Positions 6,886-14,586 of a DNA stretch of 35,142 nt are shown here, piece after piece. The notes beneath the pieces were generated by a model. It worked only from the letters and a program-made list of their open reading frames with translations, had not been told where the DNA came from and made no database searches. A program made the translations under genes and the position numbers. Source of the DNA: Planctomycetota bacterium (GTDB lineage: Bacteria > Planctomycetota > Brocadiia > Brocadiales > Brocadiaceae); contig JACPHJ010000025.1 in assembly GCA_016188675.1 (NCBI GenBank), forward strand, positions 1-35,142, read 5' to 3'. Each line of letters starts with the position of its first letter. Position 1 is the first letter of the stretch.

Positions 6886-7842
6886 ATGAAAAATCGTTTT
6901 AGAATAGCCGCTTATGTTATTTTTGCAGCGGGGATTATGGGTATAAGTGCAAGTGCGTTATTTGCATATTCAGGTGGGCCTCCTGATGGCCGTACGGGTT
7001 CGCCAGCCGATAGTTTACTGACGTGTAATGATATAGGATGTCATAATAACTATGCGTTAAACTCAGGATCCGCGGCGTTTTCGATATCTGCTCCAACCGC
7101 CTATACGCCCGGTGAGTCCTTAAGCATAGCCATTTCTTTTAATAATTCCAGCACCGCAAAACACGGCTTCGAACTTTCAGCGTTAGATACGAACAATAAC
7201 CACGTTGGGTCTTTCAGTAGTGTCGAAGGCGATGGTAATACACAAACCACTGATGGGGATTATATAAAACATACCTCCGCAGGCAGCAGCCAGTCTGGAA
7301 ATGCTAGTTGGAATGTGAACTGGACTGCACCTGCTGATGGAGAGGGGGTGGTAACATTCTATGCAGCCGGTAATGAGGCGAATGGAGATGGTACGAATCA
7401 GGGTGATTATATTTATACGACTACGGCACAAGCAAGCGGCGCGGCTACTACGCCTACAACGACACCTACCGTGTCGCCGACATTGCCGCCGCAGCCATCG
7501 CCTACAGCGACTTCGACTCCATCAGTGTGTGAGCCTGAGGCTATTGCATTAGATGCGAAGAAGCTAAATTTGAAACTCGGTGAAAGCAAAACGGTAACTG
7601 TTACGGTGAGCGGGTCGAATGGTTGTAAGCCTGCGGGCGCAACAGTAACTGCGGTGGTTAAAACGGGAAAGAACCGCGCCACTGTTAATTCTGCAACCGC
7701 AGCAACTGATGAAAATGGCCAGGCAACCTTCACTATTACAGCAGGACAGAAGAAGGGTAATGCTAAAGTCGTATTTACAGTAGAAGATAGCGAGGGAGAT
7801 GTTTACAAGACTTTTGTTATTGTGAAGATCAGAAAAAAGTAG
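6886..7842 (+). CDS. Exported choice-of-anchor-V/Reeler-like protein with Ig-like domain
   Basis: This 318-residue protein starts with a Sec signal peptide (cleavage near 27, after LFA). Residues 28-185 resemble the choice-of-anchor V (Reeler-like) domain: GGPPDGRTGSPADS followed by a conserved Cys...GCH element and a beta-sandwich region ending in FYAAGNEANGDG. The cysteines form C47-x4-C52-H53, which is also the spacing of an unusual CX4CH haem c motif. A Thr/Pro-rich linker (about 187-217) leads to a C-terminal Big-1/Ig-like beta domain (220-318, with DENGQATFTITAG). It is likely extracytoplasmic and probably a surface or structural protein. The Shine-Dalgarno sequence AAGGAGG is strong. 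It is flanked by terminators on both sides, so it is monocistronic. Confidence 0.8.
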   Translation: MKNRFRIAAYVIFAAGIMGISASALFAYSGGPPDGRTGSPADSLLTCNDIGCHNNYALNSGSAAFSISAPTAYTPGESLSIAISFNNSSTAKHGFELSALDTNNNHVGSFSSVEGDGNTQTTDGDYIKHTSAGSSQSGNASWNVNWTAPADGEGVVTFYAAGNEANGDGTNQGDYIYTTTAQASGAATTPTTTPTVSPTLPPQPSPTATSTPSVCEPEAIALDAKKLNLKLGESKTVTVTVSGSNGCKPAGATVTAVVKTGKNRATVNSATAATDENGQATFTITAGQKKGNAKVVFTVEDSEGDVYKTFVIVKIRKK

Positions 7843-7854
7843 TAAAAAAAATAA

Positions 7855-7937
7855 ATGCTTGTCATTCCGAACTAAGCGAGGAATCTTAGGATTTCTCAGT
7901 CGCTACACGGCGGTTTCAAGTTGCAAACTTGAAACCG
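7855..7937. repeat. Dispersed-type intergenic repeat with perfect hairpin
   Basis: TGTCATTCCGAACTAAGCGA plus GGAATCTTAGGAT (from about 7860) resembles the GTCATTCCGA...GCGAGGAATCT element seen between genes in many bacterial genomes. It is followed by a perfect 10-bp inverted repeat CGGTTTCAAG (7911-7920) / CTTGAAACCG (7928-7937) with a 7-nt loop. It lacks a T run, so it is not itself a terminator. Confidence 0.55.
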
Positions 7938-7955
7938 TGAAGGAATTTTTAAAAG

Positions 7956-8000
7956 GGGGGTAATCCCGCATATTTTTGGGATTACCCCCTTATTTTTTTA
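7956..8000 (+). terminator. Strong rho-independent terminator
   Basis: A perfect 12-bp stem GGGGGTAATCCC (7956-7967) / GGGATTACCCCC (7978-7989) with a 10-nt loop is followed by TTATTTTTTTA. It ends the transcript of the anchor-V protein gene. Confidence 0.93.
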
Positions 8001-8122
8001 GTTGATATAAAACCAACGAATGTTAAACTAATGCCATCTTTTAAGTGGCGAGTGTCGTGTGGCTAGGGGAAAACGTCACCTGCCATTTGTAATGTGTTAC
8101 CTTATTAATCGGGATAATTTTA

Positions 8123-9223
8123 ATGATGAAATTTGCGGCGATTGTTTTCTGTGTGCTTGTGTGTTTTTACGCTGCGGTGAATGGGGATACAATAGTTCTA
8201 AGGAATGCCGGTAAAGATATAGATCTCAAAGTAATAGGAGTTACAGGGGAATATATAAATGCGGTAATACCAAAGAAATACTTGAAATCCCTGAATATGC
8301 AATTTTTAAATACAGGGAATTACCCCGACATGATTTCTTTGGATATTGCAAATGTGGCCGTAGAATGTAAGATCAAAGAGATTGCAGAAGATGCTATTCA
8401 TGTACTGATTCCTACCTCCAAAATTTCTTCACTCCAAATGTCCTTTCAATCTGACGGCAGGCAGACCGTTACGTCTCCGGTTGCGACTGATAATAGACAA
8501 AAAACCACGGATGTGGTTGAGGAAAAGGGGGAATTAGCCCAGATTGCCGTAGAGCGGGGGCCAGGGCCTGAGATACAAGAAGATGCAGGAAATAAAGTAA
8601 TAGTTGATGAGATAAGGACGGAGCCAATAGAAAAGAAAGATGTGGGAAAATATAGGTTAAAGACTAAAAAGAAGAAAAAAGAAAATTTGCCGGAAGAAGA
8701 TAGAAAATCATTGACTAAGACTGAAGACGAGGCAATGGGTATCCATGACTCTATTGAGGATGAAAAACCTCTGACAGAGAGTGAAGAAACATCCGAATCG
8801 AATCAGGCATTGCTAAAAGAGTCGCACGATAAGGAGGAGGTTAATAAGCCGGTTGAAGAAGATATTAAGAAAGAAGAACCGGTTGTTCAGGACATAAATC
8901 TTGGCAGTGTTGAGGGGAAAATATTACGCAGCGGAAGTCCTCTTCCCGGCTGCCAGGTAAAGTTGCAAATGTTAGAAAAAAGCGGACTTTTGGCAAAAGG
9001 GTATCGTCCGGTGGAAGAAGCTATGGAGATTGAAACGGTCACAGACAATGACGGTGTGTATCGTTTTGTAAATGTATCGCCAGGTTTGTACAAGTTGTAT
9101 TGGAAACCTCCTTCCGAAACAACATGGGTCAGACGGTTCAAGATGGAGCCAGACGTGATTGCCGAACCAGGTAAACACACAAACCCTAAGGATATCGAAA
9201 CCCTGAAAAGAACCCTAAATTAG
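8123..9223 (+). CDS. Exported protein with duplicated N-terminal unit, charged linker and carboxypeptidase-regulatory-like domain
   Basis: This 366-residue protein has a signal peptide (residues 1-21, hydrophobic with cysteines at 10 and 14). Residues 23-61 and 70-108 are two copies of one unit: (I)xLx(N/I)A...(V/I)xxI...xxxI(N/H)(A/V)(V)IPxxxxxSLxMxF. A long, highly charged Glu/Lys-rich linker follows (about 110-262), probably disordered. The C-terminal part (about 265-355) looks like a carboxypeptidase-regulatory-like beta-sandwich: GSVEGKILRSGSPLPGCQV, then DNDGVYRFVNVSPGLYKLYW. The overall function is unknown. The C-terminal domain type recurs in the two cupredoxin proteins of this window. 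Start codons at 8123 and 8126 are equivalent; no good ribosome-binding site is seen. Confidence 0.72.
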   Translation: MMKFAAIVFCVLVCFYAAVNGDTIVLRNAGKDIDLKVIGVTGEYINAVIPKKYLKSLNMQFLNTGNYPDMISLDIANVAVECKIKEIAEDAIHVLIPTSKISSLQMSFQSDGRQTVTSPVATDNRQKTTDVVEEKGELAQIAVERGPGPEIQEDAGNKVIVDEIRTEPIEKKDVGKYRLKTKKKKKENLPEEDRKSLTKTEDEAMGIHDSIEDEKPLTESEETSESNQALLKESHDKEEVNKPVEEDIKKEEPVVQDINLGSVEGKILRSGSPLPGCQVKLQMLEKSGLLAKGYRPVEEAMEIETVTDNDGVYRFVNVSPGLYKLYWKPPSETTWVRRFKMEPDVIAEPGKHTNPKDIETLKRTLN

Positions 9224-9636
9224 TTTTTTAAGTTAACCGCACAACGGGGGGAGATTTATTTTTAACGTATCTGAATAGTTTTGTAATACTATATCTGAAA
9301 CTACCATTGCAAGACTGAAATTCCGATATATTTAATGGAGCTCTAAAAATATTTTATAATTAATGAATACTAAAAACTAAGGATATGAAATTCAATTAGT
9401 TACATAATTTTTCAAATAATTATTTATTTTTTTATAAAAAGGAACGAATGTTGTTATTTGCTAATTCCCGTTGAATGATTTTCCAAAAAAGTTTCTGGTT
9501 TCATTTTTGATTTAATAAATTTGTGATTGACAAATCTATTACATAATGTATCATACTTCACTTTTGTTTTGAATATGTTCTGAATAGTATTTTTGAATCC
9601 ATAGCAACTTTTAGAAGATAAATTATGGAGGTAATG
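9224..9636. other. AT-rich noncoding gap with promoter
   Basis: About 400 bp of very AT-rich sequence without a plausible gene. No hairpin terminator is visible after the preceding gene. The distal part holds the sigma70 promoter at 9527-9554 for the blue-copper gene. The richness in A/T tracts upstream of it could act as an UP element or bind nucleoid proteins. Confidence 0.6.
9527..9554 (+). promoter_or_regulatory. Sigma70-type promoter for the cupredoxin/cytochrome gene run
   Basis: A consensus -35 TTGACA (9527-9532) and -10 TATCAT (9549-9554) are separated by 16 bp. Transcription would start about 75 bp before the cupredoxin start codon. It is the only good promoter seen before the genes from 9637 to 18277, so it may drive the entire run. 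Confidence 0.65.
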
Positions 9637-10395
9637 ATGTTGAAGAGCTTACGATGCTTGGCAATTGCTGGCGGTTTGGCGCTCAGCGTAATGAGCGGTG
9701 TGGTTTGTGTAAATAATCTCGCCGTGGCGCAGGAAAAAGGCGCTGCCTACAAAGAGATCGATGTGGCTGATGGTGGAACGATAGCAGGGACGGTTAAATT
9801 TGATGGGGATGTTCCAACCGCAAAGATGCTGAAGGTCGATAAGGATGAGCAGACCTGCGGTCATGAAAATAAGGCATCGGAAGAATTCGTGGTTAATGGA
9901 GAATCCAAGGGTGTCAGAAATGTTGTGGTTTCTCTGGTAGACATTGCGGCGGGCAAGAAAGCTGAAGCGGTAACCGTTTCTTTGGATCAGAAAGAATGCT
10001 TCTTTAGTCCCCATGTCCTTGCAATTTCGGTTGGATCCAGTGTGGATTTGCTTAATAGCGATAACGTAATGCATAATCTTCACTCATGGTCTATCAAGAA
10101 CCCTGCTTTCAATGAAGGGGTCTCGGGCGGCGGGAAAATGACGAAGAAATTTGATCTTGCGGAGATAGTAAAGATTACCTGTGATGTGCATAAATGGATG
10201 AGTTCTTTTATCGTGGTGAAGGCAAATCCGTATTTCGCAGTTACAAATGAGAATGGTCAGTTTAAGATTGAGAATGTGCCTGCCGGAAAATACAAGATCG
10301 AGGCATGGCAAGAGAAGCTTGGGAAAAAGACCAGCGATGTAACCGTAAAGTCAAAAGAAGAGGTTGTGGCAGACTTTGTTTATGCGAAGAAATAA
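9637..10395 (+). CDS. Exported cupredoxin (blue copper) protein with regulatory-like C-domain
   Basis: This exported protein of 252 residues has a Sec signal peptide (cleavage near VAQ-EKG). The middle is a plastocyanin-like domain with a likely type 1 copper set: His in NVMHNLH (H146) and the C-x2-H-x2-M motif CDVHKWM (C182, H185, M188). The last 50 residues form a short carboxypeptidase-regulatory-like unit (NENGQFKIENVPAGKYKIEAW). It should carry electrons on the P side of the membrane. It is a paralogue of the protein encoded at 27661, so two such proteins bracket the cytochrome/NXR region. ATG 9637, 5 bp after GGAGG (9627-9631), is preferred to ATGs at 9625 and 9634. It leads the cytochrome gene run. 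Confidence 0.85.
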   Translation: MLKSLRCLAIAGGLALSVMSGVVCVNNLAVAQEKGAAYKEIDVADGGTIAGTVKFDGDVPTAKMLKVDKDEQTCGHENKASEEFVVNGESKGVRNVVVSLVDIAAGKKAEAVTVSLDQKECFFSPHVLAISVGSSVDLLNSDNVMHNLHSWSIKNPAFNEGVSGGGKMTKKFDLAEIVKITCDVHKWMSSFIVVKANPYFAVTNENGQFKIENVPAGKYKIEAWQEKLGKKTSDVTVKSKEEVVADFVYAKK

Positions 10396-10452
10396 TTGTG
10401 TTCGTAACTTTATGGAATGTGTAACCTACTTGTTTAAAAAGGCGCACCGCTA

Positions 10453-12606
10453 ATGAATAATTTGAAGATATTGTTGCATCTCCAAAAGAGAAGTGGATAT
10501 ATATTTGTCGTATTGTTTTTCCTTTCCTTTTTTTCATTCCTCTCATTTTCGCAGGAAGTTTTTGCAGCCGATGCGCCCGCGGAAGCGGCAAAAGAAGCAT
10601 CGGCGTCAGGTGTAGAATTGCCGCAGTTTGAGGCTGTCCAGTCGCCTGCAAATGCAACACGAACCGCAGAAGGGCAGCCGGCGGCAGAGACTGGAACAAC
10701 AACGGCGGCTGTGGAGGAAGAAGAGGCGGGACCGGTACAGTATCGGGCGTTTTTTGGGATCGATTCCCGTGTAATAGTCTGGATTGTCTCTGAATTGCAT
10801 CTCATGTTTGCCGCCTTTGTGCTGGGCGTTCCCATCTTTGCGGTAATTGTTGAGATTGTAGGATTTAAAGGCGGAGACATCAGATATGATAAGATGGCTA
10901 AGGAATTTACCAAGTTGCTGTCCGCTGCATTCGCTACGACTGCGTCGCTGGGTGGATTGCTTGGATTCTGCCTGTATGGCTTGTATCCTGAATTCATGGG
11001 CCATATGACGAATGTGTTTGCGCCGACTATGTACGTTTATGCATTGATGTTCTTTGGCGAGGCATTCACTCTTTATGGCTATTATTATTCGTGGGAAATT
11101 CTTAAAGGTACAGCCTTTAAGAAATGGTTCCATATTATGTTAGGTGTTATGCTGAACCTGTTCGGAACAGGGCTTATGTTTATCACCAATTCCTGGGCAA
11201 CTTACATGATGAGCCCGGCGGGCGTTGCCCCTGCAACCGGGAAGCTGCTTAGTTTGTCTCATGCCATATATAATCCGCTCTGGATGCCGGTAAATATCCA
11301 TCGCTTGATTGCAAATGTGTGTTTTGGCGGTTTTGTGGTGGGCGCTTATGCTGCGGTAAAATTTCTAGGTTCGAAAACAGAAGAAGAGAAGGCTCATTAC
11401 GACTGGATGGGTTATGTCGGTAACTTTATAGGAGTCGGAGCGCTAATCCCCTTGCCATTTGCAGGATATTGGCTGGGACGGGAAGTGTATAGCACCAGTC
11501 CTGTGATGGGCAATATCATGATGGGTGGGGCATTCTCCTGGACGTTTATTATCCAGGCCATACTGATTGGTATGTTATTTATCGGTGTAAATTATTATCT
11601 ATGGCTCGGAATGGGTAGGATTAGGGGGTCGGAACGATACACAAAATTTTTCAAATATCTTATCTTTGTTATCTTTATGTGTTTTGCAGTCTGGCTGACG
11701 CCTCATAACCTGCCGCTGAGCGGAGAAGAGAGGGCGATGATTGGTGAGCAATATCACCCTTTCTCTAAATATTTTGGGGTTATGGCGGCGAAAAATGCCG
11801 TAGTCAACTTGATAATTCTTGCTACGTTCTTTTCCTTCCTGATTTATCGGCGCAGTAATAAAGGAGAGATGGTGCCGTTTTCAGAACAGGGAAAGGCCGG
11901 CAAGATCGGTATATTTTCTGCCGTGATCTTTTGTTTGCTGATGTTGGTTTCGTATGCGATTTCACTTAATTTTGTGGAATTGGAGGCTAACGTCAAGGTT
12001 TTTGTGAAACCGATCATTCGTGCGCTTTACATCCAGTCGTTTGCGATATGTTTAGCTGCATATTTAACCTTTAAAAATAAAGGGAAATTAGGGCAGGCAT
12101 TGCTGTTTGCAGTTACTGCGGGTATTGCAGTGCTCTATTTCTGGTATTACGGTTTCCAGGTTATGCAAAAGGCAAATCTGGTATTGAGATATTTGTCCGT
12201 GACACAGGTCTCGATCGTGATGAGTTGCCTGATTATGAACGCCATTATTGATATTTTCATGTTCCGTAAGGCGAAGCTTGTGGGCGGCATCGAGTGGGGT
12301 AAAATGCCTGTGCGGTCTCAGTATGCGTTGCTTTTGTTGTGTGTGGTTATTGTCATTCTGATGGGATTGATGGGCTTCATACGTTCTGGTCTGCGAATGG
12401 ATTGGCATATTTATGGCATTTTGCAGGATACCTCGCAATGGGCGTACACGCCGTCCCTGGCATATATGGGCCGCATAGTAGGCTTGATTGTGGCGCTTTT
12501 CCTGGGTTTGGTTGCCTTTGTGTTTTGGCTGGCAGGTCTAGGCGATAAAAAAGAAAAAGCAAAAGAACATGAATATGGTGAAGTTTCTGCCGGCTATGAA
12601 GAATAG
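10453..12606 (+). CDS. Cytochrome bd-like (CydA-related) multi-pass membrane protein
   Basis: This protein of 717 residues has an N-terminal hydrophobic signal or anchor (17-34), an Ala/Glu-rich linker (38-95) and about 14 membrane helices. The first half resembles CydA. H116 in SELHLMFAAFVLG fits the high-spin haem His; FFGEAF with E203 fits the conserved Glu helix. NSWATYMMSPAG (246-257) matches the NGWMQTPVG-type loop, and H283 in NIHRL matches the low-spin haem b His. The GRQPW motif and Q loop of quinol oxidases are not seen; GREVY (342-346) stands roughly at that place. The second half has a GFIRSGLRxDWH motif (641-652) of unknown role. No CydB gene is present. Such bd-like proteins accompany NXR in other nitrite oxidisers, where their role is undecided. 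Here it probably forms the membrane core for the cytochromes that follow. Confidence 0.82.
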   Translation: MNNLKILLHLQKRSGYIFVVLFFLSFFSFLSFSQEVFAADAPAEAAKEASASGVELPQFEAVQSPANATRTAEGQPAAETGTTTAAVEEEEAGPVQYRAFFGIDSRVIVWIVSELHLMFAAFVLGVPIFAVIVEIVGFKGGDIRYDKMAKEFTKLLSAAFATTASLGGLLGFCLYGLYPEFMGHMTNVFAPTMYVYALMFFGEAFTLYGYYYSWEILKGTAFKKWFHIMLGVMLNLFGTGLMFITNSWATYMMSPAGVAPATGKLLSLSHAIYNPLWMPVNIHRLIANVCFGGFVVGAYAAVKFLGSKTEEEKAHYDWMGYVGNFIGVGALIPLPFAGYWLGREVYSTSPVMGNIMMGGAFSWTFIIQAILIGMLFIGVNYYLWLGMGRIRGSERYTKFFKYLIFVIFMCFAVWLTPHNLPLSGEERAMIGEQYHPFSKYFGVMAAKNAVVNLIILATFFSFLIYRRSNKGEMVPFSEQGKAGKIGIFSAVIFCLLMLVSYAISLNFVELEANVKVFVKPIIRALYIQSFAICLAAYLTFKNKGKLGQALLFAVTAGIAVLYFWYYGFQVMQKANLVLRYLSVTQVSIVMSCLIMNAIIDIFMFRKAKLVGGIEWGKMPVRSQYALLLLCVVIVILMGLMGFIRSGLRMDWHIYGILQDTSQWAYTPSLAYMGRIVGLIVALFLGLVAFVFWLAGLGDKKEKAKEHEYGEVSAGYEE

Positions 12607-12721
12607 GTGTTGAATCAAACCATGGCAGGAATTAAAAGCGAGCAATTGCAGAGACGTGAATTAGGAAGATAGTTTAATAGGGTTAAATCTCAAGATAGCG
12701 AAATGAAGGCATAGAAAACTT

Positions 12722-13672
12722 ATGAATAAAAGCATGCTAAAAATTACGGCATTTGGAGTCGCAGTTATAGGATTCTATATCTATATCACAATGTATGTGG
12801 CCGGGCTTTCCGGTACGGGCGGCGGCGAGTCGGCTGGAGGGGTAAGTCCGGAGGCTGGTGAAAAGATATTTTGGGGTGACGGACAGTGCAGTACATGCCA
12901 CAAGATAGGCACGAGCGGTAGTGCTACGAGAGGCCCTGATCAGGACGGTTTGTCAGGCAGGGCAGAAGAACGGGCGAAAGAGTTAGGCATGCCTTCGGGC
13001 TTAGATTATCTGGTAGAATCTATTGTAGAACCTGAGAAATATATCGTTAAAGGGTATGATAAAATTATGCCCAAGGTGTTTGATCCCCCTATTATGTTGT
13101 CACGCGAAAAGATACTGGCTGTTTTGGCATATTTACAAACGCTGGGCGGAGAGCCTGACATTGGGGCTATCATGAAGTATAAAGATAAAATACCCGAGGC
13201 GTCTAAGAAAAAGGTAAAACCATGGGTTGCTCCAATGGTTGTTGATGCAAAAGAAGGTGAAAAGGTGTTCTTTGATGAAACTCGCCCTGTTACCTGCGGA
13301 AAGTGTCACGTTGTGAATGGTAAAGGTAAGAAAGTCGGGCCGGAGCTTACCGGGATTGGCGCAATTCAGACGCCTGAATATTTCCTCGAATCGATACTTA
13401 AGCCGAGTGCTAAGATCGTTAAGGGGTATGAAACGATGTATGTGATAACTACTGATGGAATTCCCTATAACGGATTGATCAAAAGTGAGACCGAAGAAGA
13501 GATTGTTTTGTTAAAAGAAGAAAGCGGCGAGATAGAAGAGGTGACTCTTGCTAAAAGCGATATTCAGGAAATGAAAAAACAGGAAGTCTCTATTATGCCT
13601 GGTAATATCGCTGAGATGTTAAGTGTAAGGGATTTTTATGGGATTGTATCCTTTTTACAAAGCTTGAAATAG
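12722..13672 (+). CDS. Membrane-anchored dihaem cytochrome c
   Basis: This protein of 316 residues has one N-terminal membrane helix (8-28) and two c-type haem motifs, CSTCH (56-60) and CGKCH (192-196). Likely axial methionines are M116 (IMPKVF) for the first haem and M293 (IMPGNIAEML) for the second. The second half, CHxxxGxGxxxGPELTGIG followed by a beta-rich segment with DGxxYxGLI and the IMPGN ending, is the putative haem-binding domain known from Pirellula and Verrucomicrobium proteins. This supports a planctomycete source. It likely transfers electrons on the P side between other members of this gene run. It follows the bd-like gene by 115 bp and precedes the next cytochrome gene by 51 bp. 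Confidence 0.9.
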   Translation: MNKSMLKITAFGVAVIGFYIYITMYVAGLSGTGGGESAGGVSPEAGEKIFWGDGQCSTCHKIGTSGSATRGPDQDGLSGRAEERAKELGMPSGLDYLVESIVEPEKYIVKGYDKIMPKVFDPPIMLSREKILAVLAYLQTLGGEPDIGAIMKYKDKIPEASKKKVKPWVAPMVVDAKEGEKVFFDETRPVTCGKCHVVNGKGKKVGPELTGIGAIQTPEYFLESILKPSAKIVKGYETMYVITTDGIPYNGLIKSETEEEIVLLKEESGEIEEVTLAKSDIQEMKKQEVSIMPGNIAEMLSVRDFYGIVSFLQSLK

Positions 13673-13723
13673 TTCAAAGACGATGTTGTATTTGCAAAGG
13701 AATCAATAGTTAGGAGTGTCTTA

Positions 13724-14494
13724 ATGGCTAAAAAACGCAGTAAATTTTTAATGATATGGGTAATCACTGCAGTTGTCTGCTTGTTTTTGTTCCTTAAATA
13801 TGCATCCCCGAAAATTTTTCAGGTGTTGATGGCGAAAGACCATACTATGCCCACGCCAAGCACACTGATGATGTGGTATATGATTATGGGTGTTTTGGCA
13901 GGTTTGGTATACGCGACAACCAGCAATCAGAAATTTGCCGATTTTCTGGGTTTTTTATTACCCGGCGGTGGGCCAACAATTAAAATACTATTACAAAAGA
14001 TGTTGTTTGTCGGTTTTCCTGTCTTGGTCGGATGGTTTGTGTATTCATGGGCTATTCCAGGCGCTGCGTCTCCTGTGGAGTTAAGGATTCAGCATCCTAC
14101 CCTTCCTCAAGAGTTTGAAAAACTGGAGAATCCGTTCCGTCAAACCGATGCAGAAACACAGCGGAAATGCATAGAAGAGGGAAAAATTCTTTTTCAAACA
14201 TATTGTCGTCCCTGTCACGGTTCAAAGGCAGACGGTAACGGGCCATTTGCAAATTCGTTCCGTCTGAGACCGATTAATTTCCAGGATCCGGGGACGATTG
14301 CAACGGTAGTAGATAACTATCTCTTTTGGCGCATTAAAGAAGGCGGACCGGGTCTCCCTTCGGAGTCTACCCCATGGGATTCCGCAATGCCGTCGTGGAA
14401 AGATGATTTGAAGGATGATGAAATCTGGAAGATTATTATGGGCGAATACGACACTGCGGGTGTTATGCCTCGACAAAGGGAAAAGCTTGAGTGA
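13724..14494 (+). CDS. Membrane-bound monohaem cytochrome c
   Basis: This protein of 256 residues has three hydrophobic segments (about 8-24, 48-65 and 88-110), followed by a P-side cytochrome c domain with CRPCH (161-165) and likely axial M222 in SAMPSW. The GxxADGNGPFA motif after the haem site is typical of class I cytochromes c of the cbb3-CcoP/alternative complex III type. The combination of several membrane helices and a c domain suggests a subunit of a respiratory complex rather than a free carrier. TAGGAG lies 7 bp upstream of the ATG. It sits in the same gene run as the bd-like protein. Confidence 0.88.
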   Translation: MAKKRSKFLMIWVITAVVCLFLFLKYASPKIFQVLMAKDHTMPTPSTLMMWYMIMGVLAGLVYATTSNQKFADFLGFLLPGGGPTIKILLQKMLFVGFPVLVGWFVYSWAIPGAASPVELRIQHPTLPQEFEKLENPFRQTDAETQRKCIEEGKILFQTYCRPCHGSKADGNGPFANSFRLRPINFQDPGTIATVVDNYLFWRIKEGGPGLPSESTPWDSAMPSWKDDLKDDEIWKIIMGEYDTAGVMPRQREKLE

Positions 14495-14586
14495 TATTGT
14501 CCTTGTGTAAATGGGAGGCTTAGTTCTTAACTGTTAAAGGTGATTAATTTATCAACAGCAAACGGATAGAAGAGCAAGTAAATAAT

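Noticed and set aside
7911-7937. Hairpin CGGTTTCAAG/CTTGAAACCG as a terminator
   Set aside because: No T run follows, and a much better terminator lies just downstream at 7956-8000.
10453-12606. The bd-like protein as a true oxygen-reducing quinol oxidase (cydA)
   Set aside because: No CydB partner, GRQPW motif or Q loop is seen, so the gene symbol cydA would mislead.
12626-12676. Short open frame of 16 codons (MAGIKSEQ...) between the bd-like and dihaem cytochrome genes
   Set aside because: It is too short, has no ribosome-binding site and no recognisable feature.
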